DNA from: an uncultured Erysipelotrichaceae bacterium
GTDB taxonomy: Bacteria > Bacillota_I > Bacilli_A > RF39 > UBA660
Reading direction: 5' to 3'
NCBI GenBank assembly: GCA_902775285.1
Contig: CACYLI010000002.1
Coordinates: 1-64,000, forward strand
Length of the DNA stretch: 64,000 nucleotides
Shown: piece by piece, positions 55,136-63,959 of the stretch
Position numbering within the stretch: position 1 is the first letter of the stretch
How the letters are laid out: each line of letters begins with the position of its first letter
The notes under the pieces: model-generated
The model's input: only the letters and a program-made list of their open reading frames with translations
Database searches by the model: none
What the model was told of the DNA's origin: nothing
Program-made: the position numbers and the translations under genes

Positions 55136-56518
55136 TTATCTTTTAGATATTACTACCTCTATTACAGTAGTTCTAGATGTATATGATAGTTTTTCATCTG
55201 ACCCTGTTACCATAACTGGAACTTTATGAGTACCTTCTCCTAAATTAGATAAATCTACATATGCAGTAATTGCAGATGATTCAAGTTTATTAATTACAGA
55301 TGAAACTCCTTTTACTGTTACATCAACTTTAGTAGAAGCTTCGCTACTAGCAAGAGCTTTATATTTAGATGTATCCAAATTTTCAAATGTAATTGGAATA
55401 TTCTTAAATTCTTTACTAGTTTCTTTATCCATTGTTACTTTAATTGTAACATTTGTATCAGACATTGATCTTACACCTGTAGGTTTAACAATTGTTTCTT
55501 GGAATGTTTTATCATTATTAAGTCCTGTAACGTCTATTTCAACATTTAATTCTTTTATTGAATCAAGAACACTTTCTTCACCATATAATGTAACACTCTT
55601 AACATTTGGAGTAATTGTCTTAATAGCACTACCACTTGCTACTTCACCAGTTGGAACTACTCTAATTGGTACAATTTTACTTGGTGATGATATTGTAACA
55701 GTTGCTGTTACATTTGCAGGAACTATTTCTATATCACTAATTTCAGTACCTTTTTCATCATATGCAACCAATTTTACATTTTCAAGCGTGTATGTTCCAG
55801 CACTAGTAGCATTTAATGCATTTACATCAACAATAGCTTTTACACTCGCAACAGTTGCTAGTTTTTCTTTATAAGATTTAACTATTACTTCATCTCTATC
55901 TAACTCAACTCCACTAATTACCAAAGTACTATTAAGTTTATCTTGATTTAGTATATCAGTTGTAATTGTTCTAGTTTCACTAACTTTTGGATAAATAACA
56001 ATTGTTACTCTTGATGGATCCAATTTATAATCTAAACTATTTATTGGGCTATTATATTTAATGTTAACTTTTTGAGTTCCTTCAGATAAACCAGTTAAAT
56101 CAAGAGTTAATTTATGATAATCACTTAATTGTTCAGCTAAGTATAAATTATCTTTAGTTCCCATAAGAACTATATCTGCTGTTTCTGGTATTCCTTCTAC
56201 TACATAAGCCTCTTCATTATATTCAGCTTTAATTGGTTGATTTGACAAAACTACAGATTCAGTTTCTGTTAAATTAATTACTTTTCTATCTATAGCAAGA
56301 AATACTCCAATCGCACATATTAACGATATATAAATAAGTGTATTTGGATTATTTATGAATTTATCAAAGCTTCCACCTTTACTTGTAAAGAAATCATTTA
56401 TTCTATATGCTATTTTAGACAAAGGTGTTATTAATAAAACATCAAGTATTTTATGAATTATTTTAAATATTTTACCAAAAAATTTGAGTATATTACTTAG
56501 AGTTTTCTTCATCTTCAT
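55136..56518 (-). CDS. cdaR: CdaR, YbbR-domain regulator of CdaA
   Basis: CdaR binds the membrane diadenylate cyclase and tunes its activity. A basic N-terminus and one membrane segment (about 48-66, NTLIYISLICAIGVFLAI) are followed by four tandem YbbR-like beta domains outside the cell, each with V-x-G-x repeats and recurring 'L-x-L-S-G-V/T-x-L' strands; the last ends in TTVIEVVISKR. The reading frame overlaps the cdaA end by about 26 bases; ATG codons at 56518 and 56512 are both possible starts. The pair with cdaA is conserved in Firmicutes, but glmM, the usual third gene, is missing here. Confidence 0.92.
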   Translation of the reverse strand: MKMKKTLSNILKFFGKIFKIIHKILDVLLITPLSKIAYRINDFFTSKGGSFDKFINNPNTLIYISLICAIGVFLAIDRKVINLTETESVVLSNQPIKAEYNEEAYVVEGIPETADIVLMGTKDNLYLAEQLSDYHKLTLDLTGLSEGTQKVNIKYNSPINSLDYKLDPSRVTIVIYPKVSETRTITTDILNQDKLNSTLVISGVELDRDEVIVKSYKEKLATVASVKAIVDVNALNATSAGTYTLENVKLVAYDEKGTEISDIEIVPANVTATVTISSPSKIVPIRVVPTGEVASGSAIKTITPNVKSVTLYGEESVLDSIKELNVEIDVTGLNNDKTFQETIVKPTGVRSMSDTNVTIKVTMDKETSKEFKNIPITFENLDTSKYKALASSEASTKVDVTVKGVSSVINKLESSAITAYVDLSNLGEGTHKVPVMVTGSDEKLSYTSRTTVIEVVISKR

Positions 56519-57320
56519 CACTCTCACTTTCTTGATCTACTTCATAGAATGTTTCTTTCTTTGGTTGTAACTCTTCTAATAATAATAGTTTAGCATCATC
56601 TAAACTCAAATTATAATTAAGTTCACTTTGAATAGCAATTGAAATTCTACCAGTTTCTTCACTAACTACAAGTGCAATAGCATCACTTGTTTCACTAATT
56701 CCTAAAGCCGCTCTATGACGAGTACCAAGTCTTTTAGAAATGGAAGGATTCATACTAGTAGGAAATACACTTCCTGCACAAGTTATCTTATCTCCTTGAA
56801 TAATAACTCCACCATCATGAAGTGGATTATTTGGGAAGAATATAGAAATTAATAATTCACTACTAATATCAGCATATATTTTATTTGCTGGTTCAATATA
56901 TTGAGCTAAACTATAATCTCTTTCTATTACAATTAATGCTCCTATTCTATTTTTCTTTAAATATTCAACTGCATTTATAATTTCATAAACCATTTTTTCT
57001 CTTTCATCTACAGTTAATGTTTTATGACGTCCTAATAATTGTGTTCTACCAATGCTTTCTAACACATTTCTAATTTCAGGTTGAAAAATAATAATTAAAG
57101 CAAGTGGTCCCCAAGCAATAATATATTCAATTAGCATTCCAACTGTATATAAATTTAAAAGATTACTTAACCATTTAAGTAAAACAATAATAATTACACC
57201 TTTAAAAATCAATGTTAGCTTAAAATTACTTCTAGAATATTTTAACAATTGATATAAAATAAACCATACTATAGCAATATCTAATATCTTAGTCGCAGTA
57301 TTTAATATTGTTGATAACAT
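56493..57320 (-). CDS. cdaA: Membrane diadenylate cyclase CdaA
   Basis: CdaA makes cyclic di-AMP from two ATP, a messenger needed for osmotic and cell-wall control. Three membrane helices (about 5-20, 35-52, 60-78) precede the DAC domain with the catalytic DGG in NPLHDGGVII (about 169-171) and the ATP-contacting GTRHRAALG (about 200-208). The length of 275 and the N-terminus are typical. An acidic tail ends the protein in the overlap with cdaR. This is the only cyclase seen in the window. Confidence 0.97.
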   Translation of the reverse strand: MLSTILNTATKILDIAIVWFILYQLLKYSRSNFKLTLIFKGVIIIVLLKWLSNLLNLYTVGMLIEYIIAWGPLALIIIFQPEIRNVLESIGRTQLLGRHKTLTVDEREKMVYEIINAVEYLKKNRIGALIVIERDYSLAQYIEPANKIYADISSELLISIFFPNNPLHDGGVIIQGDKITCAGSVFPTSMNPSISKRLGTRHRAALGISETSDAIALVVSEETGRISIAIQSELNYNLSLDDAKLLLLEELQPKKETFYEVDQESESDEDEENSK

Positions 57321-57400
57321 TTATTTCACCTCTATCTACAAAGTATATTATACACTATTTATATTTCTTTTTCTATATTTTTATTCTTCTTTACAATTAT

Positions 57401-57428
57401 AAAGGCACTATTCTATATTAGTGCCTTT
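57401..57428 (-). terminator. Hairpin at the end of the pentapeptide-like gene
   Basis: AAAGGCACTA and TAGTGCCTTT form a 10-pair stem with an 8-base loop that holds the stop codon. The T run after it is short, so termination may be weak. Confidence 0.5.
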
Positions 57429-58831
57429 CCTTTATTACTAGGTAATAATGTATTATTATCTATAACAGCATATTCAAAATCATAACTTTCCGTTTCTCTT
57501 TCAATATTAGATCCACTTAAATTAACTCCCTTAAATGATTTAAAAATAATATTATGATCAGCTAAAATACTATTACTTAAATCTTTATTATATATTTCTT
57601 GAGGATCAAAAGTTAAATTTGTTTCACTTAAATCAAGATTAGATAATTTTAAATTTTTAGCATTAACAAATGATAAATCAATATATTTTAATAATGGAAT
57701 AAATTCAGGATTAAATTCATAATGATCTTCTACCCTAGTTAATAATAAATCATCTGGTACACTAATAGAAGAATATAATCTTTTAAGCATACTTATAGAT
57801 ACACCCTTCTCGCTTTCTAATGAAAGAATTGAAATTCTTAATCGATCTATATTTTGTAAAACTTCTTTGTATTTTTCTTTTACTTTATCAGATTGTTCTA
57901 CCTTTTTAGATTCAATTTGTTTAAACTTATAATTTGGGCTTTTCTTTTCTTCATTTAATTGTTTTTCAGGAACTACTGTATATTTAACTTTAACATGATA
58001 TCCTAAATAACTTCTTATTGTATCTTTTTCACGACCATCTAAGTAAGGCCCTTCAAAATTTATTTCAACTAAATCTTGAAATGATTCATAGTTTCTATGT
58101 TCTTTAATATCTTTAATTAATTCATCAAAACTATGATATTTAATTACTTTTTGTAAATTAATATTTTGTATTATATCTTTTAAAACATATTTATTTAAAT
58201 ATTTATCTGTTTTATCTTTAGAAAATCTTGTACAAACAATATTAAATAGGCTATCAGCCCACATACTAGCATCATACAAATATTGTTCTAATAATCCATT
58301 AACAAAACTCTTAGTAGATACTAATCTATTATTTTCTTTATCTACTTTCCATTTTAATGGTTCAACTTTCATCCAATTATTTTTATCTACACGAATATAT
58401 TTTTCTCCACCATATTCATATACTTTATATTTCTTTTTAATTGTTTGGCAATAGTCATGATTATATTCAGTATTAGTTAATATTGGCACTCTTCTTATTA
58501 TATTAAGCATTATTGTATAATTTTCTTCCATTGGATATATTTTTTCCGGAGATACACTCGTTAGTTTCTCATAAATAGATTCAAGTTTAGAATTAATTTC
58601 ATCACTTGCTTGTGCTTGAGGATAAGAACCAAATTCTATAATAGGTTCACTATTATTACCTAAAATTAATGATAAAACTTCAGGATCAAATTCTAAACTA
58701 ATCTCATTTAAAAAAGTATTTGTATCATTAAAACTATCACTTTTATACATATATTCTGCTAAAAAAGAAGCATTTTCTTCACTAAGTGATATATGTTTAT
58801 TGTTATCATAAAGAATATTAATACCTTTCAT
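57413..58831 (-). CDS. Unknown protein with pentapeptide-like C-terminal region
   Basis: I do not recognise a family for the full 472-residue protein. The start is the ATG at 58831, after ATAGGATG; an upstream ATG has no such site. The first 330 residues are mixed helix and charged sequence with EFGSYPQAQ, GGEKYIRVDKNNWMKVEPLKW and RIVSTK-like segments, the last resembling the DUF6273-type 'W-PIEWRVL--' fold (low certainty). About residues 395-465 show stretches such as LSNLDLSETNL and KGVNLSGSNIE, which follow the A(D/N)Lxx pattern of pentapeptide repeats. It has no signal peptide. It has its own promoter-like region after the spoVS terminator. Confidence 0.75.
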   Translation of the reverse strand: MKGINILYDNNKHISLSEENASFLAEYMYKSDSFNDTNTFLNEISLEFDPEVLSLILGNNSEPIIEFGSYPQAQASDEINSKLESIYEKLTSVSPEKIYPMEENYTIMLNIIRRVPILTNTEYNHDYCQTIKKKYKVYEYGGEKYIRVDKNNWMKVEPLKWKVDKENNRLVSTKSFVNGLLEQYLYDASMWADSLFNIVCTRFSKDKTDKYLNKYVLKDIIQNINLQKVIKYHSFDELIKDIKEHRNYESFQDLVEINFEGPYLDGREKDTIRSYLGYHVKVKYTVVPEKQLNEEKKSPNYKFKQIESKKVEQSDKVKEKYKEVLQNIDRLRISILSLESEKGVSISMLKRLYSSISVPDDLLLTRVEDHYEFNPEFIPLLKYIDLSFVNAKNLKLSNLDLSETNLTFDPQEIYNKDLSNSILADHNIIFKSFKGVNLSGSNIERETESYDFEYAVIDNNTLLPSNKGKALI

Positions 58832-58874
58832 ACTAACACATCCTATCATATAAATTGTAGCATATTTTTACAAA

Positions 58875-58896
58875 ACAAAAAAGCCCTCACGGGCTT
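58875..58896 (-). terminator. Terminator of spoVS
   Basis: AAGCCC and GGGCTT with a 4-base loop are followed by six T on the minus strand. Confidence 0.85.
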
Positions 58897-59158
58897 ATTT
58901 ACTCTCAACTAATAATTTAATTGCTGTTTTTTCTTTACCATCAATTATCACATCATAAAAAGCTGGAGTGCAAATTAAATTCATTCCAAGCGGTGCCACA
59001 AATCCTCTAGCTATAGATATTGCTTTAATAGCTTGATTGACAGCACCTGCTCCTACAGTTTGAATTTCAATTTGTTTACTTCCTTCTCTAAAAGAATTAG
59101 CAATACTTCCTGCTACCTTTTGAGAAATACTTTTACTTGATACTTTTATTATATCCAT
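58895..59158 (-). CDS. spoVS: Stage V sporulation protein S
   Basis: The 87-residue protein matches SpoVS along its length: KVSSKSISQKVAGSI, EIQTVGAGAVNQAIKAI, ARGFVAPLGMNLICTPAF and DGKEKTAIKLLVE. SpoVS is an Alba-like small protein needed for normal spore coat and engulfment progress in Bacillus, but homologues also exist in non-sporulating bacteria. The ATG at 59158 is preferred, with GAGGTG upstream. It has its own terminator. Confidence 0.95.
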   Translation of the reverse strand: MDIIKVSSKSISQKVAGSIANSFREGSKQIEIQTVGAGAVNQAIKAISIARGFVAPLGMNLICTPAFYDVIIDGKEKTAIKLLVESK

Positions 59159-59189
59159 GTCTTTCACCTCATTAATTTATATGAAAGTA

Positions 59190-59220
59190 AAAATAAAAAA
59201 GACTATTTTTTAGTCTTTTT
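59190..59220 (-). terminator. Terminator of the polytopic membrane-protein gene
   Basis: AAAAGACTA and TAGTCTTTT pair around five T and are followed by T-rich sequence on the minus strand. The stop codon lies inside the hairpin. Confidence 0.75.
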
Positions 59221-59892
59221 AGTTTTCTTTGTTTGTTTAGTTTTTATTTTCTCTGTTTTAACTTCCTTAATTTTAATTTTTTCATTTTTAATAGTATTTT
59301 CATATGAAAGTAAATCTAATACTTTTTCTTCTACTTTTACATTTTTAGACAATATACTCATTAAAGGTTCTAATAAACTAAGAAGTCCAAATATTATAAA
59401 ATAATAACCAAGTATTAAACTACCAACTTCTATTTTAGTATAAAGTGATGATACCACAAATACTCCTAATAATAATAGTAATATTGTTACAGATACTTTT
59501 GGAAAGAAATTAATATCTTTTTTCTTTAAAAGTTCTTTACATGAATATCCTTTATTAATAACATTTGCTATTGAATAAACTAATACTGCATCAGCTAATA
59601 TAAATCCTGTATCTGGAAAACTCATATATATAAGTATAAATGAACCAATACATATATTAATAAATCCAAATATTAATAATTCGTAATCTCTTTCTTTTCT
59701 ATTTAAAAAATAAACTAATAATGAAAAGAAACCAAACATATAAAACAAAGGAGATGCATATTTAATAGGATTTAATAATTCAAAACCAGAAAAGTTTAAT
59801 AATATAAATCCTGTCACTATAAATATAGTATATAACATTACATCCAACACAATTAAATTTTTATCAATTTCTTTTATCACAATATCTTTCAC
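59203..59892 (-). CDS. Polytopic membrane protein with Lys-rich tail
   Basis: The 229-residue protein has six hydrophobic segments (about 16-34, 43-61, 70-88, 92-112, 130-150, 155-178), in pairs like the HdeD/DUF308 family, to which it may belong. The last 30 residues are highly basic with KTKQTKKTKKTKK, probably a cytosolic tail near the membrane or RNA. Start is GTG at 59892, four bases after GGAGGTATGAA. It lies 13 bases after the AI-2E-type transporter stop, so both are co-transcribed. Function unknown. Confidence 0.75.
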   Translation of the reverse strand: MKDIVIKEIDKNLIVLDVMLYTIFIVTGFILLNFSGFELLNPIKYASPLFYMFGFFSLLVYFLNRKERDYELLIFGFINICIGSFILIYMSFPDTGFILADAVLVYSIANVINKGYSCKELLKKKDINFFPKVSVTILLLLLGVFVVSSLYTKIEVGSLILGYYFIIFGLLSLLEPLMSILSKNVKVEEKVLDLLSYENTIKNEKIKIKEVKTEKIKTKQTKKTKKTKK

Positions 59893-59905
59893 TTCATACC
59901 TCCAA

Positions 59906-61051
59906 TTATTCTTTTTTATCTATGAAACCGAAAAAATCAAATTTTTCGTCAAAGAATACATATATTATTTTTAATACAGCTACAACAGGTGTTGCTATTA
60001 CCATACCAATTATACCAAATAAATATTCAAATATTAATAATGAAATAATTATTGTAATTGGACTTAAATTCATCTTTTTGCTCATTATAAGTGGATTCAA
60101 TACTTCTCCATCTATTGTTTGAACAATTATAATGAATACAAGTGTTAAAACTCCTACTAACGGACTTTCTGCAAATCCTATAGCTGCTGCAACTGCAGCA
60201 CCCATATAAGGACCAATATATGGTATTAAATTTGTTATAACACATATAAATGATATTAACACCGGAGCATTTAGTCCTATTATTGAAAAACCTATAACTG
60301 ATACAATAAATAATAATAATGATAACCATAGTGTTCCACTAATAAAACCATATAATGTATCATTTAGTTTATCTAATAAATAAACAACTTCTTCTCTTGT
60401 TTTTTTAGGAAACAAATTTATAAATCCATTTGAAACTTTATCAAAATCATATAATATATAGAAACCTAATACTAAGCTAATTGCTATTTTACCAACTCCA
60501 CTAACTAAAGAACTTAAAATATTATATGCAGTTTCTGGTAAATTAGTTTGAATGTTACTTCCAAAGTTCTCAATTTTAGATAGGAATGATACTTTTACCG
60601 CATCTAAGTTTTCTAAACTTAAATTAGAAAGTTTAACAAATATATTATCTATCCATCCTTTTATATCACTCGTTATCTTAGGAATAGCTGAAACTATATC
60701 ACTTACTTGTTCTCCTAATGAAGGAAGTGTAAATGCTATTATTCCTCCAACTATTAATAAAAGAATTAAATATGCAATAATAACAGCAAGACCTCTTTTA
60801 ACATTCTTTTCAACTAATTTCTTTACTATTGGATTTAATAGCCAAGCTACAAACCAACCAATAAATAATGGAGAAATTACGGCAAAAATTTTACCTAAAA
60901 AAGTTAAAACTTTCCATTCTCTAAATATAAGAGTTAAAACATAGATTAGTAAAATGATAAATAAAATATATAGAATATTTCCTATTTTATTGCCTAAATT
61001 TACTAATTGATTCAGTTTTCTAGTATTTAATTTTCTATTTTCCTCTTTCAT
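59906..61051 (-). CDS. AI-2E/PerM family transporter
   Basis: The 381-residue protein has about eight membrane helices and the family signature NLIPYIGPYMGAAVAAAIG (about 277-295), followed by VFIIIVQTIDGEVLNPLIMS and a final IIGMVIATPVVAVLKI. Family members include AI-2 exporters, YtvI and Na+/H+ antiporters, so the substrate cannot be deduced here. The N-terminal RKLNTRKLNQL is basic and cytosolic. It is followed closely by the polytopic membrane-protein gene. Confidence 0.9.
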   Translation of the reverse strand: MKEENRKLNTRKLNQLVNLGNKIGNILYILFIILLIYVLTLIFREWKVLTFLGKIFAVISPLFIGWFVAWLLNPIVKKLVEKNVKRGLAVIIAYLILLLIVGGIIAFTLPSLGEQVSDIVSAIPKITSDIKGWIDNIFVKLSNLSLENLDAVKVSFLSKIENFGSNIQTNLPETAYNILSSLVSGVGKIAISLVLGFYILYDFDKVSNGFINLFPKKTREEVVYLLDKLNDTLYGFISGTLWLSLLLFIVSVIGFSIIGLNAPVLISFICVITNLIPYIGPYMGAAVAAAIGFAESPLVGVLTLVFIIIVQTIDGEVLNPLIMSKKMNLSPITIIISLLIFEYLFGIIGMVIATPVVAVLKIIYVFFDEKFDFFGFIDKKE

Positions 61052-61090
61052 TACTTACTCTCCTTATTTTAATAATATCATAATTTTATG

Positions 61091-61119
61091 AAAAAAAATA
61101 GTTCAATTTAGAACTATTT
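61091..61119 (-). terminator. Terminator after the 40-residue ORF
   Basis: AAATAGTTC pairs with GAACTATTT around a 6-base loop and is followed by a run of T on the minus strand. Confidence 0.8.
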
Positions 61120-61241
61120 TAATCTGTCATTTTTTTTGATACCTTTTTCATATATTTACTTATTTCTTTTTCATACTTTTTATAAAGTAGTCCCATTCCC
61201 ATACCACCTGCAAAAGCCATCATTTTTTCTAAAGTTTTAAT
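61119..61241 (-). CDS. Small ORF (40 residues) with apparent ATT start
   Basis: A full Shine-Dalgarno sequence AAAGGAGGAG lies at 61256-61247. Seven bases after its AGGAGG core stands an ATT at 61241-61239, opening a frame that encodes IKTLEKMMAFAGGMG then MGLLYKKYEKEISKYMKKV and ends with TAA at 61119, right before a terminator. The first in-frame ATG is 24 bases beyond the ribosome-binding site, too far for normal use. ATT starts are known, for example in infC. The peptide has a short glycine-rich hydrophobic segment and a basic amphipathic helix, so it may bind membranes. It follows recD2 by about 45 bases. Confidence 0.55.
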   Translation of the reverse strand: MKTLEKMMAFAGGMGMGLLYKKYEKEISKYMKKVSKKMTD

Positions 61242-61287
61242 AATATCTCCTCCTTTATTACTATTATTTTGAGAAAATATTTATTTT

Positions 61288-63444
61288 TTATACATGTTTT
61301 AAATATGTATTTCTATTATCTGCATATAATGTTTGAATAGAGGTATTAAACGAATCTATAGAGCCAATTATTATTAATGACTCTTTAGCTCTTGTAACAC
61401 CAGTATATATTAATTTATTATAAAACATTCTTTTAAAGCTTTTAGCAAGTACTATTACAACATTATCATATTCACTTCCCTGAGATTTATGAATACTTAT
61501 TGCATAAGCTAAAGTAAATTTATCAAATTCTCCACTTTTATACTTAACTTTATGTCCCATAAAAGAAATAGTAATTTCCATTTTCTTATCAACAAATTCT
61601 ATATCTTTTATATATCCAATATCTCCATTAAATACATTATTTTCAACATCATTTACAAGTTGTATTACTTTATCTCCTATTTTATAATACTTATCTCCTA
61701 TTTGAAACTTTTCTTCATTTGGATTTAATAAATCTGACATTAATTTATTAATATTATCTATTCCATTTACTCCTTTATACATTGGTGCTAATACTTGAAA
61801 ATTATCTATACTAATATTCTTTTCTTTTACTTTAGATACTATTTCATTTAAATAAATCATTATATTTTCATCACTACTATTTATAAATCTAAAATCATCA
61901 TATTTATCATCAAAAGAAATAAATTCTTTTTTATTTTTTATATCATTAGCTAAATAAGTAATATAACTACCTTCTTTTACTCTATATATTATATTTAAAC
62001 TTTTACTCTTAATGTTAGCTAGATTTAACAAATCATGAAGTAAATCTCCAGGACCTATCGAAGGCAATTGATTTTCATCTCCAATTAATAATAATTTTAC
62101 ATTAAGTCTAAGTCCTTTAAGTAAACTTGAAAATAAAAATACATCTATCATACTTGCTTCATCTACTATAATAACTTTTTCATTTGCTCTATTATATTCA
62201 TCTATGCCAAAAGTTTCAGTTTCTTTATTCCATTTTAAAAACTTATGAATTGTATATGCTGGAGCTCCTACACTTTCACTCATTCTTTTAGCACTTTTAC
62301 CAGTCGGAGCAAGAAGAGCTATATCATTTTTATTTAAATGTCTAATATTTTCTAATATTTCAACAATTGCTTTAATAATAGTAGTTTTACCAGTACCAGG
62401 TCCTCCAGTAATAATATAAAAATTGTTTTTTAAAGACCCTTTAATCGCATCTTTTTGATCTTTATTAAACTTAATCTTGTTCCTTTTTTCAAAAGATAAA
62501 ATATATTCATCTATTTTCTTTGTATCAATGACTTCTTTTACATTATTAATTCTATTTATTTCTTTTAATATATTTACTTCAGAATCATAGAAATCAAATA
62601 AAGTTACCATATCATCCACTTCTACAATTTCATTTTCATCTAACAATTCATTTAAATGAGATAAAAATTTATCTGTATTAAATACACCATTAAAATACTT
62701 TTTCATCTTAATGAATAATTCTTCTTTATATATTAAAGTATCTCCACTTTCAAAACATAAATTTTTTATACAATGTTTAATTAATGCTTTTATCCTATTA
62801 GAATTAAATTCATCATTATTTTTTAAAAATATTAAATCAAGCTTATCAAAAGAAACATAATCTATAAGTTCATAGATATTATCTTCTATAATATTTATAA
62901 GTTCAAAACCATATATGCTTGTTAAATCTATTGCTTCTTTAGTAGTAAAACCATATGAATTTAACTTAATAATTAAATCTTGATTCATCTCATTATCAAC
63001 AATTTTTTCATGAATCATTCTAGCTTTTTTTATATTCATACCACTAACATCAGCAAGTAATTCATAATTATTTTTTATTACATCTACAGTTTCACTTCCA
63101 AATTTTTCAACAATCTTTTTTGCTGTTTTATTTCCAATACCTTTAAAAATACCACTACTTAAATACATTATCAAACTATCATTATCACTAGGAATACATA
63201 TTTCATAAGATTCGGAATTAAATTGTATACCATACTTAGGATGATTATACATATTTCCATATAATTTATAATCTACATCTTCATTTATTTCATTAAAATT
63301 ACCAGTAAAACCAATTATTTTATTAATATATATTTCTGCTTCTTCATCATTAGTTTCTTTAACTTTAAAAAGTCCAACTTTATATGGACCACTATTACTT
63401 TCAAAAATTATTTTTTTAATACTTCCTAAAATATAATTTCTCAT
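61288..63444 (-). CDS. recD2: RecD2-type ATP-dependent DNA helicase
   Basis: RecD2 is a 5'-3' superfamily 1B helicase that acts in repair without RecBC. The N-terminal part has the OB-like and helix-hairpin-helix regions (IFKGIGNKTAKKIVEKFG at about 96-113). The helicase core has Walker A GGPGTGKTT (about 346-354), IIVDEASMID (Walker B, about 422), GDENQLPSIGPG (motif III), and the C-terminal FTLAYAISIHKSQGSE and TGVTRAKE motifs. The length of 718 is close to the usual 740. Start ATG at 63444. Confidence 0.96.
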   Translation of the reverse strand: MRNYILGSIKKIIFESNSGPYKVGLFKVKETNDEEAEIYINKIIGFTGNFNEINEDVDYKLYGNMYNHPKYGIQFNSESYEICIPSDNDSLIMYLSSGIFKGIGNKTAKKIVEKFGSETVDVIKNNYELLADVSGMNIKKARMIHEKIVDNEMNQDLIIKLNSYGFTTKEAIDLTSIYGFELINIIEDNIYELIDYVSFDKLDLIFLKNNDEFNSNRIKALIKHCIKNLCFESGDTLIYKEELFIKMKKYFNGVFNTDKFLSHLNELLDENEIVEVDDMVTLFDFYDSEVNILKEINRINNVKEVIDTKKIDEYILSFEKRNKIKFNKDQKDAIKGSLKNNFYIITGGPGTGKTTIIKAIVEILENIRHLNKNDIALLAPTGKSAKRMSESVGAPAYTIHKFLKWNKETETFGIDEYNRANEKVIIVDEASMIDVFLFSSLLKGLRLNVKLLLIGDENQLPSIGPGDLLHDLLNLANIKSKSLNIIYRVKEGSYITYLANDIKNKKEFISFDDKYDDFRFINSSDENIMIYLNEIVSKVKEKNISIDNFQVLAPMYKGVNGIDNINKLMSDLLNPNEEKFQIGDKYYKIGDKVIQLVNDVENNVFNGDIGYIKDIEFVDKKMEITISFMGHKVKYKSGEFDKFTLAYAISIHKSQGSEYDNVVIVLAKSFKRMFYNKLIYTGVTRAKESLIIIGSIDSFNTSIQTLYADNRNTYLKHV

Positions 63445-63463
63445 ACAATCTATATTAACATAA

Positions 63464-63491
63464 ATAAAAAGAAATTAGTATAACTAACTTC
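63464..63491 (-). terminator. Terminator of the Fic-like gene
   Basis: GAAGTTAGT and ACTAATTTC form a 9-pair stem (one G-T) with a 3-base loop followed by five T. Confidence 0.7.
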
Positions 63492-63493
63492 TA

Positions 63494-63922
63494 TTATAAT
63501 TTTTTAGAATCATTTAATAACAAATCATAATATGATGGGTTTTTATCTCTATAAGAATTAACTACATTCTTAATAAAGCAATTAATAGTTCTATTATTAC
63601 CATCATCAAATATTTGCATATTTATTAGTTCTGTAATCATATTATTTATATATTCTATATCTTCATATTCATATTCAATTAAAGAAACTAATTCCTTTAT
63701 CTTCTTATCTAATAATTCACTATCATCCTTAAATCTATCAGATATATTATCATTATCATACAAATCTCCAAATAAAAAATTATGTAATTTTATCAAATAT
63801 GATAAATTAAACTCACTTTCATTAAAAGTAACTCTATAATCAATTAGTGATGATTTAAAGTTAAATAATTGTTCTTCAAATACTTCTAAATCTTGTTCAT
63901 TTAAACCAAGTTTATTATTCAT
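63494..63922 (-). CDS. Fic-domain-like protein with altered active-site motif
   Basis: The 142-residue protein has LIKLHNFLFGDLYDNDN (about 44-60), which matches the IHxxLFGDIYxWAG helix of Fic proteins, and QIFDDGNNRTINCFI (about 103-117) where the Fic motif HxFx(D/E)GNGRxxR would be. His is replaced by Gln and the second Gly by Asn, so AMP transfer by the usual mechanism is not expected. It could be an inactive relative, an inhibitor or a non-AMPylating variant. Upstream is a tRNA gene. Confidence 0.65.
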   Translation of the reverse strand: MNNKLGLNEQDLEVFEEQLFNFKSSLIDYRVTFNESEFNLSYLIKLHNFLFGDLYDNDNISDRFKDDSELLDKKIKELVSLIEYEYEDIEYINNMITELINMQIFDDGNNRTINCFIKNVVNSYRDKNPSYYDLLLNDSKKL

Positions 63923-63959
63923 ATATTTTCTCCTAATTAGATTATTATTTTCTATATTA

